The notes under the pieces are model-generated. The model had not been told where the DNA came from, did not search any database, and was given only the letters and a program-made list of their open reading frames with translations. Below, one piece after another: positions 34,796-47,376 of a stretch of DNA of 64,000 nucleotides. The stretch is taken from positions 5,721,808 to 5,785,807 of the forward strand of contig CM034110.1 in the NCBI GenBank assembly GCA_019914945.1, given 5' to 3'. The translations under genes and the position numbers were made by a program. This stretch comes from Typha latifolia (taxonomy: Eukaryota > Streptophyta > Magnoliopsida > Poales > Typhaceae). Position 1 is the first letter of the stretch; each line of letters starts with the position of its first letter.

Positions 34796-37194
34796 TATAA
34801 TAAGAGTACGTAAAGAAAATCCAAGAATCATATTATTCTCACCCTGTGAGTAGTTTGAACATATGGTGATTTCCTAGATAATGCAACCTGTGATGATTGT
34901 AATGAAATGTCAATGTAAGCAAAACCAAATGGAAACAAAAATCAAGCCTATCTTATGTAAACCTGAATGCTAGCTGGCCCCCACTCGATGAAATTAACAA
35001 GCTTTCTTTCACGTATTCTCTGTAAGCTTTCATGTACCTATAAAATATAGATATACAAGCATCAGTGTGCAGCAACCAAACTAGTGAAGCTATTAAAAAG
35101 AGTAAACTGAAAGGATGATCAGAGGAGTTAATTAATCTAAATTTCCTTGAATATAACATGAAAGAACAACAGTGCTATCTCAGTATCCCAAGTACCATGC
35201 CTTATATGTGCAAGTAAACTCCTCACTAAGACATTAACAGGTGCACCAACAGGGGTTCTTGAGCCTGTGGCATGGCATGGCCCATTGGGTCATCGCCCTT
35301 CACATCAGCTTTACCCACTTATGGATCCATTTATAGTGGAATATCTGTTCTAACTTCTAAGACAATCTCAGATCGCCTATAGGAGGAGGTGCGGCATGGC
35401 AACCCATGGCACCAAGTATTTATATTCTTCTAATACATGCAAGGGCTTAAGACCTGTACTCCTGTGAGACCCTTGATCTGTAAATCATGTGATTCATTCC
35501 ACAAGGCTTGCAGATCATGGGGCTTTAAGTTTCTAACTAGCTACATGTTTGAAGCTCTAAGCATTGTGACCTGGCAAACGAAAAGTCTCCTGGTATCCAA
35601 CACTAAAAATGTTACCATGAATGACAAATGATTGGAAAAAAAAAAAAGATGATGTCCTTCTGAACTTGTTCCAACTTTACAACAATACACCACCTCATAT
35701 AGAAAATGGTTCAAGAAACAAGCATCTCTTGCTATATTTTAGTATCTTCAGCTATTTGTTTCTTATTGAGTTACTATCACAATGATACTTGAAAGTTTAC
35801 CAAATTCATGTTTTTGAGTCCTTGGATCTTGCAAGAGGAAAGCCTCTAATTCCAGTTATACTGAAGGAACTGGATCCATCTGTCAGATTCTAGACTAGCT
35901 AGCACTAAGTTCATTGATGTGTAACTATAAAAAGAAAACTGAAAAGAAAGCCCTTATATGCCTAAGCACTACTATTTAAAGCCCTTGCGCTATAAGCACT
36001 ATTAAAGCTCTTTCGCAACTAAGCACTTTTATTTTGGTAACAGACATCTCATTTTGTAATCAATGCTACTCTTTCAATTCAGAATGTGGGCAAATTCTCC
36101 GTATGAAAATTGCAAACAATGGTCAAAGTAGGCTAGATAAGTTTCTACAAGTTAAAAAAAGTAAGCTTCAATTCAAGTTTTAGTCCTAAATTGAATGGTA
36201 AAGATCAAGCATCAGTTACTATAACTTTGTGTCCACATGCGATTAGAGCTTGTCATCATATTACGGATTTGAATCAAAGGAGAAAGCATCAAAGTGTAGT
36301 CTAAGAACAATTCAAATATCTTTCTTGAGCATTAGACATTGGGAAGAACAACCATCATGTTATGATGGTATCTTATATCAAATATAATTTTAACTGTACA
36401 GTAAGATTTACAATAAGGATTTGAAATGTCAATATCAGCATCTAGCATGGGCCATAGATAATTTACTCATTCTATTATTTGTAGACAGATTTAAATTTCC
36501 AACTTCACCAATAACAATGTTGAAAAGTTGAAATTATATGGAACTACGAAAGTAAGAATAAAAGACAGTAAAGAATATGCAAGCTTCAAATTTTCAACAA
36601 TGAGCATAAAATAAAATGAAGAAAAGAGAGGAAATAGGTTTGCATATGAAACTGCAAACTATGTAGTATAGTTTGATGAAGAAAGTCAAATAATTGCTGA
36701 GCTGGAAAGGAGAAAAACTCTATCCAGTCAGAATTGTTTCCTTGAAAAGCTTTCCATGCTATAACATAAAATTTGTAAAACAATTGTTACAACATGGAAT
36801 TTTCTGCACTACAGTTACTTCTTGAACAATATACTACCTGAGTAGGGTCCACATCTCCTTGAATGATGTTTAGTATAGATATATATTTTGCTTGGCTAGC
36901 TTCTTTTGTGCGGGCATAAGAAGAGACCATTATATTTTTCGTCTGCAGGATACAAGAGACTTAGTTCAACTACAAGCAGAATAAACATTCTTAAATATCT
37001 CTATGCATACTTACTTGCAAAAGTCTTCTCATAACGTCTAGCACAGTAGTTTTACGAATCATGTTAACCTGCCCAGATAAAGGAGTCTTTGTATCACATA
37101 TCTGCTATTAAGCCTAGTCAAATCACAATGCATATAAGTATATAAGTATATAACAACTCTGGTTAGATAAACTACAAGGTGAAGACTGGAAGCC

Positions 37195-37237
<43 letters not shown>

Positions 37238-40200
37238 CACATTGTGCTGATATCTAATATTAAACATCCCTTGACCCTTCTGTTAGAGATTAGAGAACAT
37301 GTAGAGTCGTAGACATGCACCAACCAGCTGGACAGTTATTAGATACATAATGCACAGTTTTCGACATCATAGACATCTCTTGCACACATTGCTCACTGTA
37401 TTTAACGATAGCGGGGAGCTGGCTTGATCACAAGTTCACAACTTTCTGAAGGCAAATCACATAATAATTAAGCAACAGTTTATATTGAGGTCGATGTGGA
37501 AGGTGAAAAGGTTATATAGCTTTCGACAAGTTTGGCTTGAATTACAAAGATTCTGGCCCTCTAAGAAAAATAAAATAGCATTCAGGAACAACAGAAAGAA
37601 TCTCTTCTTTCTTTTCCTTTATGACCATTCAAATCTGCTCCTATTATAGATCCTCCCACATTCGAGTATCATTTTAATTATGACATTCATGTATCCTGAT
37701 AATTCCTTTCATATGTGATCAAAAAAAAATTTGTATGGGGTGTGGGTGCATAAGCTCTACTATAAGAATCTCAATATATTTTTTGTTGCTAATGCACTAT
37801 CTTTTATTTTTTTAATAACCTGCGACATTCTCTAGGTTCTTATCTACAAATATGTTTTACTCATTTTAGTATTTTCTCTTTCAATGTACCAAAGTTTATT
37901 TTAGTATTTTAATTTTCTCTATTTTCTTTTTTTATTCACTTAATTTCTTGCAAACAAATTACGTCTACAATCTATCAACTCCAATCTTCTCCTTAGAATT
38001 GTTCCTAAAGTTTCACGCCTAACTTTACCCTCTGACCATTGTTGTATACATGTGATTAAGACACAACTCATAGCATGAGAGAAAAACCTAAGGTTTCTGA
38101 TTCTATAGTGATTCAGTTTCCTTGTTTCCTTGACGGATTTCTTGTATTGGTTTTCAAGCAGCAATCTTCCTTTATCTAGGTCTAGGGTCATGTGTTGAAA
38201 GATATAGTAAGGACCACACAGGTGGACTTAGCTTCAGTATGGCATGCAACACTGAAACCCTCAAATGCAATAATGCAAGAAAAAAAAAAAGAACATCTTA
38301 ATGTCATTGGAGGATAAGATGGACACAACCTTTGCTGCTATTACTTGACACACTGCATGACCACCTTGGTGGATAACTTCTCAAATTCAATAATGCTATA
38401 TTCCAAAGCAGTTATCCCAATAGATTATTAAATAGCACGTCTTCATGAGATTCCTTCAGTTCTTGTCTTGTCATCATATCTTCTAAAATTTACTAAAAGA
38501 CATTAAGTGGCATCTTATCATGAAAGTGCTATATTTTAGAGAGGATATTATGCACTTGCAGGCACAAATAACAATCTTTTTACTAGATGATATTATGTTA
38601 AAAAAAAAACATAAGTATTAAACCACATAATAAAATTTATCCTCCGTGAGGTTTCTATACCTGGCGCTCTACAGTTAATGGAGTATAGCCTGTCATGAGA
38701 AAATGACACCTCGGAGTTGGAATCAGAGATGCTAGAAGGCCAACCAAATCGTTGTTCATGTATCCTGGGTATCGCAGAGTTGTAGTGCTTGCAGACATAA
38801 CAGTAGACACTAATGAGTTTGTCTGTGCAAAGGTAGGATTTGCTAGATGAAGACGCTCTACGGCAATCCTATTCAGTGCCGTATTATCAAGAACAACTAC
38901 ACAATCAGCATTCACTGTCAAGCGTTTCAGAGTGAGGAGTGAGTTGTAAGGCTGGACAACCACATCACTCGTTTCCATTTGGTTTGGAAATACACTGTAG
39001 GTTTGCACAAGCTTTTTGCTATAACGTTCATTTAGAGTCTCCAGCAGATATGAACCCATACCTGCACTAGAGCAAAATAAACCACAAAGATCAGCAGAGT
39101 GCAAATAAGAACTGCTGTATGTATGAAGAATTGAAGTAATAAATAGATGAAGATGAATAAAGATAAGAATAATCTATTATTAAGAAAAAAAAAGACAGAA
39201 AAAGACAGACCTGAACCCGTTCCACCAGCAATTGAATGACAGAGAACAAAACCTTCTAAGCTATCACTTCCATCTGCTTCTCTATCAATCATGTCCATGA
39301 TATCATCTACAACTTGTTCTCCCTAATTTTAGGAAACAATTGCAAGAATCAATGTAAAAACCCATCTCATATAGTGTTTCTTAGCATTATCAGGGATAAT
39401 GGCAAACAGAAGGAAGAATAACCAAGAACATAAGAATCAGGAACCAGCATTATCTATTATTAACCAATACTTATCTACCCAATGAAACATAAAAGATGAA
39501 CAACCAGAATGTTGAGTTTGAAAGCAATTAAGTATATTATTAAGTAATCCCAAATATGGTAACAGAATATCATAAACAAACAGGATTTTCAGCATATTAT
39601 ACCAACATCAGCATGTCCCTATGAGAACGAGCATCTAGTAGCAAAAATATCCTACTTTTGTGATGTCAGCAAGAAGAGAGACAGCTTTCTGATGAGATGC
39701 TCAATAAATAAGGTTCATTTTAAAAAGGCTCATATATGACATACCTTTAGGACAATAAAAGAAGTTCAGAGACAAATTAAATCATAAAAATCGTATACAA
39801 AAGCTCCACAAAAAGAATGTAGTCAGAGACATCTGTTAACTGATCAAACATCAAATTCTATGTGCAGAATCTAACACAAGAAACCTGAAATTAATAAATG
39901 ACCTATCAGATCACTATATATAGGAAATGAATGGTTTAAACATGTACATCTGCAACTTCTATAGTTACAAAAATATATGGATTAAATTTATAATCTCCTC
40001 ATGATGTATCTGAAATTTGGTTTCACAAATAATACATCAAAAGAGAATACACCACAAGACTTGGGAGATATATTGACTTGCTCACATGCTAACTGGAAGT
40101 GGTGTAAGATTGAGATTTCTTTTGAATGTAGAACAGGGTGAAAATTTACAAAATGATGACGTCCATTCAGGGAGATCTTGTTCCTTTCCTTTTATAGCTA

Positions 40201-42562
40201 CACCAAGCATCACAATGAAGCTAGTCATGGTAGTTTATTAGCTATTAGCCTATGATCTAGTTGAAGTGGAGGTAAAATGACAGGAATGTCAAACAAATGC
40301 ATGATGGAAACCTCTTTGGCGAATATTTTAATAACACTTTGTTGTCCACAAAGTTTGGATGGTAGCAACCGCTCAAGTAGCAAATTTAAGACAATATGAA
40401 TACAAAGTTGCCATGACAACAGTAAGTACACAACTAAAACTGAGGTCTTCTTTATTAGCACTTTCTATAAGAATGATGTTGGAAGAACTGAAAAAAATGG
40501 AAAGAAATTTCCGTTTAACTACATGTTGGAAAAATATTGGTGGTCTAGAGTATCTCAAGTTTAAAGGGGACCGTATAAGTTTGTCCAGAAAGGTGAAACT
40601 AAACTGCTCAACTGACCAGGCGAAAATTATAGCGGACAACAGAGCATAGAAGTTACAGGCAATAGCTAAATTGAACAAATAAAGTTTGACAACATAGATT
40701 CATTTGGTGGTTAAGTTTTGTTTATTACCATTGCCTTGCCTTTTTTTTCTTATATCAGTAAAAATAAGAAATGTGCATCCACTACTATAAGAACTCTAGT
40801 TAGATTTAATCATTCAATAATACTAATTCTAGGACAGTTGGTAAATGATGTCAGGGAAGCCTGAAAGAAAAACTGAAGGGCTTAAGTTTAGCACTAGTAA
40901 TATGTTGGACAAAACTATAGATTAGAACATATCAAGAGAACCGCATAGGTTCATTCAGCAACATGAAATCTAAGCTGCCCATGAAAAAGCAATAATAGGA
41001 GAAAAGGCACTTACAATAGATCAAAGCAATTAAGAAATAAAATTTGGAAGAACAGCATTCAATTACATATTTACATCACTGCTTCCCCTTATACCAGAAA
41101 GTATTCAGTGAGGTTTATATCTTTCATTATTCCAGAAAGTATTCAGTGAGGTTTATATCTTTCAATTACATATTTACATCACTGCTTCCCCTTATACCAG
41201 AAATTATTCAGTGAGGTTTATATCTTTCATTACATCCACAGAAGTAGATAGACTGGAAAAGTTCAGGTTGTAAGACATTCTTTTGGTTTACCAGATATAT
41301 CTGGCCCAAAAGACATGAAAGTCCATAAGATAGACTGATCATAGTACACATAATAACTAAGGAACACATTTATCAGCTAAGAGAAATGAAGGATAGCTCT
41401 AATAATATTTATGTTGAATACAGCATAGATGAAAAATTAAACCTATGATTTCATCTAAAACTAGAACCTGATGATATCCACTAGCCCAGTTATTTCCAGC
41501 ACCACCTCCATGTTCTGAGACAAATATGTTTTCATGGTTGTAAAGGTTTCTATACTCGCTGTTTTGTATTCCATTAATGACTCTTGGTTCTAGGTCCATA
41601 AGAAGAGCTCTTGGTATATAGTGTTGATCATCAGCCTGGTAGAAGAAAACATCCTTCCTGTCACCTCCCTGCAGTAGCAAAATATTTTCTAAGTAAACAT
41701 GATGGTTTATTCTTAAGCTAGTCTAGACAAATACAAATTCCCTAACCATTTCAGAACATCTTTTCTCACATTATTATTCTCATGAATTATTTTCTACGAG
41801 TTGTATCGTAGTCATATTAATCTCAAAACATGTAACATCCTTCAAAAAAATTCCAAAGAAAACTTCAAATAATAGGAAAACCAGTAATTAAATGAAATTG
41901 GTTTTTGATGAAAGACATGTAAGTACTTAAACTTGCATAAAGCCTTTTGTAAGACAAGAAAAGGACTAGGCACTGAAAATAATGAGTTAAAGAGCCTCAT
42001 ATTTCGGACAACATGTAAGTGGTAATAGAGCTTTTGCCAGGTCAGTGATGCTTAATTGCTTGCCTTAATTTTCCTCCACGCGACACAAATGTAGAAAGAT
42101 CATAATATCACGTCAGCGAATCTTCTGAAGCCAAAATCCACCAAAAGAAACACAGGAGGCATAATGACAACTATAATACAAGCATAATTTTGCAAGTTTC
42201 AAATATCATGCTTATTTTCTTAATATGCCACAAAAGGTGCTCCAAGTTTTCTACATTTAAAGTATAGATATCATTAAAATCCTTACGCAATCACGGAAAA
42301 TGTACACTTCAGATGTAGTTCAGATTCGCGGCTGAAAGCTAATAACCAGTTCAATGTTGCAATTTGATTTAAATGATTTGCCTAGGAGATTAGTCTAGGT
42401 AAGTAGAGGCATCAAGAGGAGATGAGGTTTGACCTGGGTGGCGAAGTCTTCGAGGAGGCCGTCCTTGCCGATGCCGTGCTCGAGGCAGAGCTGCTTCCAG
42501 AACTCCATCCCGATCTGATTCCCGCATTGCCCCACCTGGATCGTGATGATCTCTCGCGGCAT
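34074..42562 (-). CDS. TUBG: Gamma-tubulin, complete, 11 exons
   Basis: Gamma-tubulin nucleates microtubules as part of the gamma-tubulin ring complex. Exons in coding order: 42562-42434, 41668-41468, 39322-39211, 39061-38661, 37068-37015, 36942-36838, 35037-34963, 34887-34843, 34537-34409, 34306-34202 and 34127-34074. All use GT-AG and phases match, giving 469 residues, close to the 469-474 usual in plants. Diagnostic text: [20 protein letters not shown] at the N-terminus (nucleotide-binding loop), [14 protein letters not shown], the tubulin signature [14 protein letters not shown] split by intron 3, [15 protein letters not shown], and the C-terminal [18 protein letters not shown]. Introns reach 2.1 kb and hold only repeats. 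No frame damage was seen. Non-coding DNA before the start is CT-rich with no clear TATA box. Confidence 0.97.
34718..34789. repeat. Compound TG/GA microsatellite in a gamma-tubulin intron
   Basis: About 16 TG units (34718-34750) pass directly into about 19 GA units (34751-34789), between exons 8 and 9 of gamma-tubulin. Confidence 0.95.
37203..37230. repeat. AT microsatellite in gamma-tubulin intron 4
   Basis: Short run of CATA then AT repeats. No function seen. Confidence 0.85.
41061..41231. repeat. Local segment duplication in gamma-tubulin intron 2
   Basis: A segment of about 67 bases starting AATTACATATTTACATCACT occurs at 41061-41128 and again at 41164-41230. A partial third copy of its second half lies between them (about 41130-41164). 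The copies are nearly identical, so the event is recent. Confidence 0.9.
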
Positions 42563-44775
42563 CTCTCTCTAGGGTTTTGGATCCGGGATTTAGGATTCCT
42601 TCTCCTTCTCTCTACTCGCTCGCTCCCTATGACAAGATAGAAGAGGGAAGAGGGAAACGGAGAGAGTTTTTGAATAGAACCGGAACGGTGGAATCTTTGA
42701 TCTACGGAGAGAGAGGAAATTGCGACAGATTACTAACATAATTCGTTGATTCTAATGTGTTTTACCTCTCTTCGGTCGTGATCATTAAGCTCGACCCATC
42801 CAAACTTGGCTCGAATTCATCTAGTTTTAATCAGGCTAAGCTTCGCCGACTCGAGCTCGAGATGGTAGTAGACGACGTAGCCTAAGCCCAGTTTTAGTTG
42901 GTCTCAATTTTAGTTTTGATTTATGTACTTTTAATTAGAATAAGAAAATATAGTGTCTAACTACGAACTGAGCTTTAGTATAATTATTGTTTTTAATATG
43001 ATATAAAAAAAATGAACAATGTATTAATATTGGAGGGATCAAAATGGCTTTTCACTTTACTAATAATATTTCTAATAGAGCAATCACAATTATGAATCAA
43101 ATAGCCCTAACCTGCTTGTCAACCCTTCCTTTCCCACCCAATAGATTGGGCGTGAACATCTTCGTCCCCTTCTATAGGCAATAGGGATCCCTGAGCGATA
43201 TGCTGAGAGAGGGCAGTGATAGCTTGAGCTCGAATCACGGAAGAAGCAAGCCTTTCTTAGTCTTTGACCTAGCCTTGATATAATCCCGCAGCCCCGGTCT
43301 TTGAATACTTAGCTTGGCAATTTCTCGTGGGCAAACAAAGCAATAGAATTTTGAAAAAGTGATAGATTTAAATTATGCCAACGATTAAATTAGAATTAAT
43401 TTAAATTTATATTATACATTTTATTATATATATTGGAAAGTGAATTTAATTAGGAATAAAAAAAGATAAAAAAGAAATATTTAGTCAGTCAACTTGAATA
43501 GGGTGACCGACCGAGTTCACAGACTCCATGAACTTAAAGCAAACAAGAGCTTAAGAAGTAAGTCAAATTTTTTTATGGAATTAGACCTTTATATAATCCT
43601 ATCTTTATAAGATAGATTCAATCCAATGATTATGATTTAACCATCATAGAGATAAAACCATATCACACCCTTGTTCTCATTTCACCAAAATCCTATTTGG
43701 TAGGGAAAATGGAACAAGGGGGATCTAGAAGGGTGAAATGAAACTTTTCAATCATCCACTACACTTTGTGTGTAGGGATTGACAACTATGGAGATATAGG
43801 GTGTAAAATCTATTCTCACAAAACCACTGCATAGTGGCAGGTGAGAGCAGCTCTGAATTGAAAAAAGAAAAGAAGAAGGCAAGCTTAAAGCTAAAGCCAA
43901 AAGGTATTATTATTATAATGTGAAGCTTCTAGAGGAGTAGGAGGAGTAGGTTATCAGTGAGGCATTTATTTAATAAAAAGATGAAAAAAAAGTGATGCAT
44001 TCCCATAATGAGTTTTTATGTATACCCTTGGAAAATATCTTATTTATATATAAGATATTTATGCATATAAAAACTCTTCTTTTTTTTTTCTAATGGGTAC
44101 TCATGCAAACCATCAGTTAAAAAATATAATTGGTTTAAAGGGTTATATATAAAAATATGGATTAACCTTATGTGATTTGACTCCATTATATAAAATATTC
44201 GTGTATTTTTAACTTAAACGCTTAACTGAGTGTAGTTATTACTCTTCTTATCTTATTTAAAAAAATTAGATGTCAAATTTGAATATCTTCGTTAAAAAAA
44301 TAAAATTTTAGAAGATTTAATAAACTTTCTAATCTAATTAAAATAATACTTATTAAATTTTAGACGATAAAAATATAATAAAAATATATAAATATTTAAT
44401 AAATTTATTATATCACTGTCATATGAAATTCGATAAGTATTATTTTAGATATCCTAAAGAAAATTTATAATTTTATTTTTAATAAAGTATAATTAAAAAA
44501 AAGTAAGGTACAACCTTTAGTCGAGTTGAATACTTAAATTAAAAGTAGAGAGTTCGGTGAAATCAGGCCAAACCAAAGCATAGGGATAAATAAATTATAA
44601 TTTCTCCTAAAAATATAAAATTTGGAAGGGGGTATCCATGCAAATGAGAAGCTAATAAGCTTTTTAGAGGGTATTTTACATGCAAAAAATTAAATAAAAA
44701 ACTTCTATAATTAGCCTTCTTCTCTCCTCCATTTCTATAAGAACCCCTTCAAAGCTCCACCCCCTCTTCCCCATC

Positions 44776-44778
<3 letters not shown>
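42563..44778. other. Intergenic region between gamma-tubulin and the GST gene
   Basis: Holds the divergent 5' flanks of both genes, 2.3 kb between start codons. A small near-perfect hairpin lies at 44010-44076. A CTATAAGAAC motif near 44734 could be the GST TATA box, about 45 bases before the GA tract. No open frame here looks real. Confidence 0.5.
44010..44076. repeat. Palindromic hairpin element
   Basis: Outer arms GAGTTTTTAT (44010-44019) and ATAAAAACTC (44067-44076) are exact inverted repeats. An inner palindrome around AAATATCTTA / TAAGATATTT (about 44034-44060) continues the fold. It could be a tiny MITE remnant. Confidence 0.7.

Positions 44779-44846
<68 letters not shown>
44779..44846 (+). 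promoter_or_regulatory. GA microsatellite forming the GST 5' leader
   Basis: About 34 uninterrupted AG repeats end exactly at the GST start codon (AGAGAGATGG). GA-rich leaders are common in plants and can bind BBR/BPC-type GAGA factors. A regulatory role here is inference. On the minus strand the tract yields only Ser-Leu repeats. Confidence 0.75.
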
Positions 44847-44850
<4 letters not shown>

Positions 44851-45388
44851 TGATGAAGGTATACGGATCGCTGGTGTCCAGCAACGTGGTACGTGTCCTC
44901 GTGTGCTTGGAGGAGGCCGGAGCCGAGTACGAGCTGGTGCCGATCGACTTCGCCGCCGGCGAGCATAAGAGCCCCGCTCACCTCGCCAGAAATGTAATTT
45001 TCTCCAAACTTTTATTTATGGCGACTTTTTTTAATGGGAAAATATGCAAATAAATCTCTGAATTATGGGGTTTTTATAGTTCAAGCCTTACTTTATTATT
45101 TTTTTTTCAAAAAAACCCTTTTTTATAAAAAAAAATATTCAGAAAAGTTCTGAGTTAATTTATGCTCATATTAGCTTATCAGAATAGGAATATTCTACTT
45201 TTATTTAGATTAATATTTTTAAAATTATAGAGATAAAATTACAATCTTATTACGTAGAAAGTCTTAAATAAAATGTTGAGAATAAAATTTAAAAATTTTA
45301 AATTATTAATTTAAATAAAATATATTCTCTTAATGTAAGGCTGTTGAACCACGAAAATCTCATATTATAGGGGTTTTTTTGCAAATTT

Positions 45389-45425
<37 letters not shown>

Positions 45426-47376
45426 GATTTTAATTGTTGGTTTTCTTTGCAGCCCTTTGGTCAGGTCCCTGTTCTTCAAGATGGAGACCTGATACTCTTT
45501 GGTTAGTATATTTTCAAGTATACCCTTGTAAAAAAAAACTCTTATTTGCATTTAGATCCCTTTAAGATGACATTTTAGATATTTAAAACACTTTAGCTTC
45601 TTTTTTTGCATGGAAATATTTAGTTTTTAATTGTATAAAGACAGAAAATACTTTTATTATTGCTTGTATTCATTTAATTTAACTTTTTGTATGTTAAATT
45701 ATTAAAATCACTTTGTGTTGTTATCGTTCACACTCTACCATATAAATATCACTATATCTTGCTTTTAATGCCTAAAGATGTGATTAGTTGTTCTTCATCT
45801 AATAACTGCATTAAGACTATTCCATTACTTTAAAAATTAAAATTAAAAAGTAAACTAAAATAATATCATTCAATTATTCGCCTTTAGAATATTGTTTCCC
45901 TTTTACTTTACTTTTAGTTTAACAATAAAAAATTTACTCAGATATTAATGTTGTTTTATATTTATAGTTAAGTTGAATCATATATATATATATATATTCT
46001 AAACTAACGCTAGTATGGTTTTAGGCTTAAAAGTAAGATGGCTTAATTAAATTTTACCCCTTACTATAAAAGTATATAAATATTTTTTTATACTTTTGAA
46101 AAGCTGCAACTAAACTCATCTGTTAGCCTTCCATGAATTAAAATTGACGTGCTAAGTACGTTAACAGTACATCATTTTCAGATAAACGAAATTACCTTCA
46201 TAATTGTCAAAAAAAAAAATTAGACAATTTTATTCTCATCTAATTCGTTAGGATGAACTATAAAAAGACATTCTCCACTCTTCTTTTTCAACCCATCTCC
46301 TTCCCAATCCTTAATAATTTTTTTCATCCATCCTACCTCTTTATATTTTCCCCGCATGACTTCTAGCACACCAACATCAAAGAGGAAGAAGAATAGGTTT
46401 CTCTCAATCAGATAAGAATAGATAAGTAATTTTATATTATCAGCTAATAAATCCTACTATTTTTCTCCAACAACAAAGAGATAGAAACGTAGCGTTTAGG
46501 GGTTGTAGATTTTGAAAGTCTAAAAAAATATTTGTACGATTTTATAGTATAGAAGGCAAAATAAAAGAAGGGTCAAAGTGTAATTAAGCCTGGGGTTGTA
46601 GATTTTGAAAGTCTAAAAAAATATTTATACGATTTTATAGTATAGAAGGCAAAATAAAAGAAGGGTCAAAGTGTAATTAAGCCTGAGTATAAAATACATG
46701 GATGTTAGTATCACTGGGTGTGTTTGATAAATTTCTCTCAGTTTTAACTGGTAAAGTTATTAGATTATCTAGGTGAAATTATGAATCCTAAAAGATAGGA
46801 TGAAAAATATAAAGTTTAGAAAGCATACTTATAAATAAAGAGGCACATCCATTTGGTCAATCTACTCCCTTATTATTATTAAATTATCTGATACTTGAAA
46901 TCAAAACTCCCCGACAACCAGAATCGCGAGCAATCTCAAGGTACATCCTCCGCAAGCACAAGTCAACCTGCGTTGACCTCCTAAAAGTGGTCAACCTACA
47001 AGAGTCAGCTCTAGTGGACCAGTGGTTAGAGGTGGAAGCCCAAAAGTACGACCCCGCCGTCTCCCCCATCGTCTTCCAGCTCCTGGTGCTCCCCATGCTC
47101 GGCGGCGTCTGCGACCAGGCCGTCGTCGACGCCGCCTTGCCGAAGCTCGAGAAGGTGTTGGACGTCTACGAAGCTCGCCTCTCGAAGTCGAAGTACTTGG
47201 CCGGCGACTCCGTCACCCTCGCCGACCTCAGCCACGTCCCTCTGACCTACTACTTCATGGGAACTCCGTACGCGTCCATCATGGAGTCGTACCCGAACGT
47301 GAAGAAGTGGTGGGAGGCGTTAATGGCGAGGCCGGCGATGAAGAAGGTGGCTGCTACTTTGTCCACGTCTGCATGA
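44847..47376 (+). CDS. GSTF: Glutathione S-transferase, phi class, three exons
   Basis: Cytosolic enzyme conjugating glutathione to electrophiles, in stress and xenobiotic defence. Exons are 44847-44993, 45453-45501 and 46922-47376, with GT-AG junctions and consistent phases, giving 216 residues, normal for the class. The three-exon layout is the plant phi pattern. The N-terminal thioredoxin-fold domain has KVYGSLVSSNVVRVLVCLEE, which holds the candidate catalytic Ser near residues 11-12. The glutathione site follows with PFGQVPVLQDGDLILFESRA (residues 50-69), then AISRYI. The C-terminal helical domain has SKYLAGDSVTLADLSHVP and PNVKKWWEALMARPAMKKV. Exon 3 is far more GC-rich than the introns. 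A MITE lies in intron 1 and a 93-base duplication in intron 2. The start follows directly after a GA tract. A second in-frame ATG two codons later could be used instead. Confidence 0.95.
45036..45391. mobile_element. MITE-like inverted-repeat element in GST intron 1
   Basis: The left end GGGAAAATATGCAAATAAAT and the reverse complement of the right end GGGAAATTTGCAAAAAAACC are imperfect terminal inverted repeats of about 40 bases. The right end abuts a TA microsatellite (45392-45421). No coding capacity. Confidence 0.55.
46499..46684. repeat. 93-base tandem duplication in GST intron 2
   Basis: Copy one 46499-46591, copy two 46592-46684, differing at one visible position (TTTGTACG versus TTTATACG). 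Each starts GGGGTTGTAGATTTTGAAAG. Confidence 0.95.

Noticed and set aside
40359..40678. Overlapping frames of about 100 codons on both strands in gamma-tubulin intron 2
   Set aside because: No recognisable domain, AT-rich composition like the rest of the intron, and no splice or start context.
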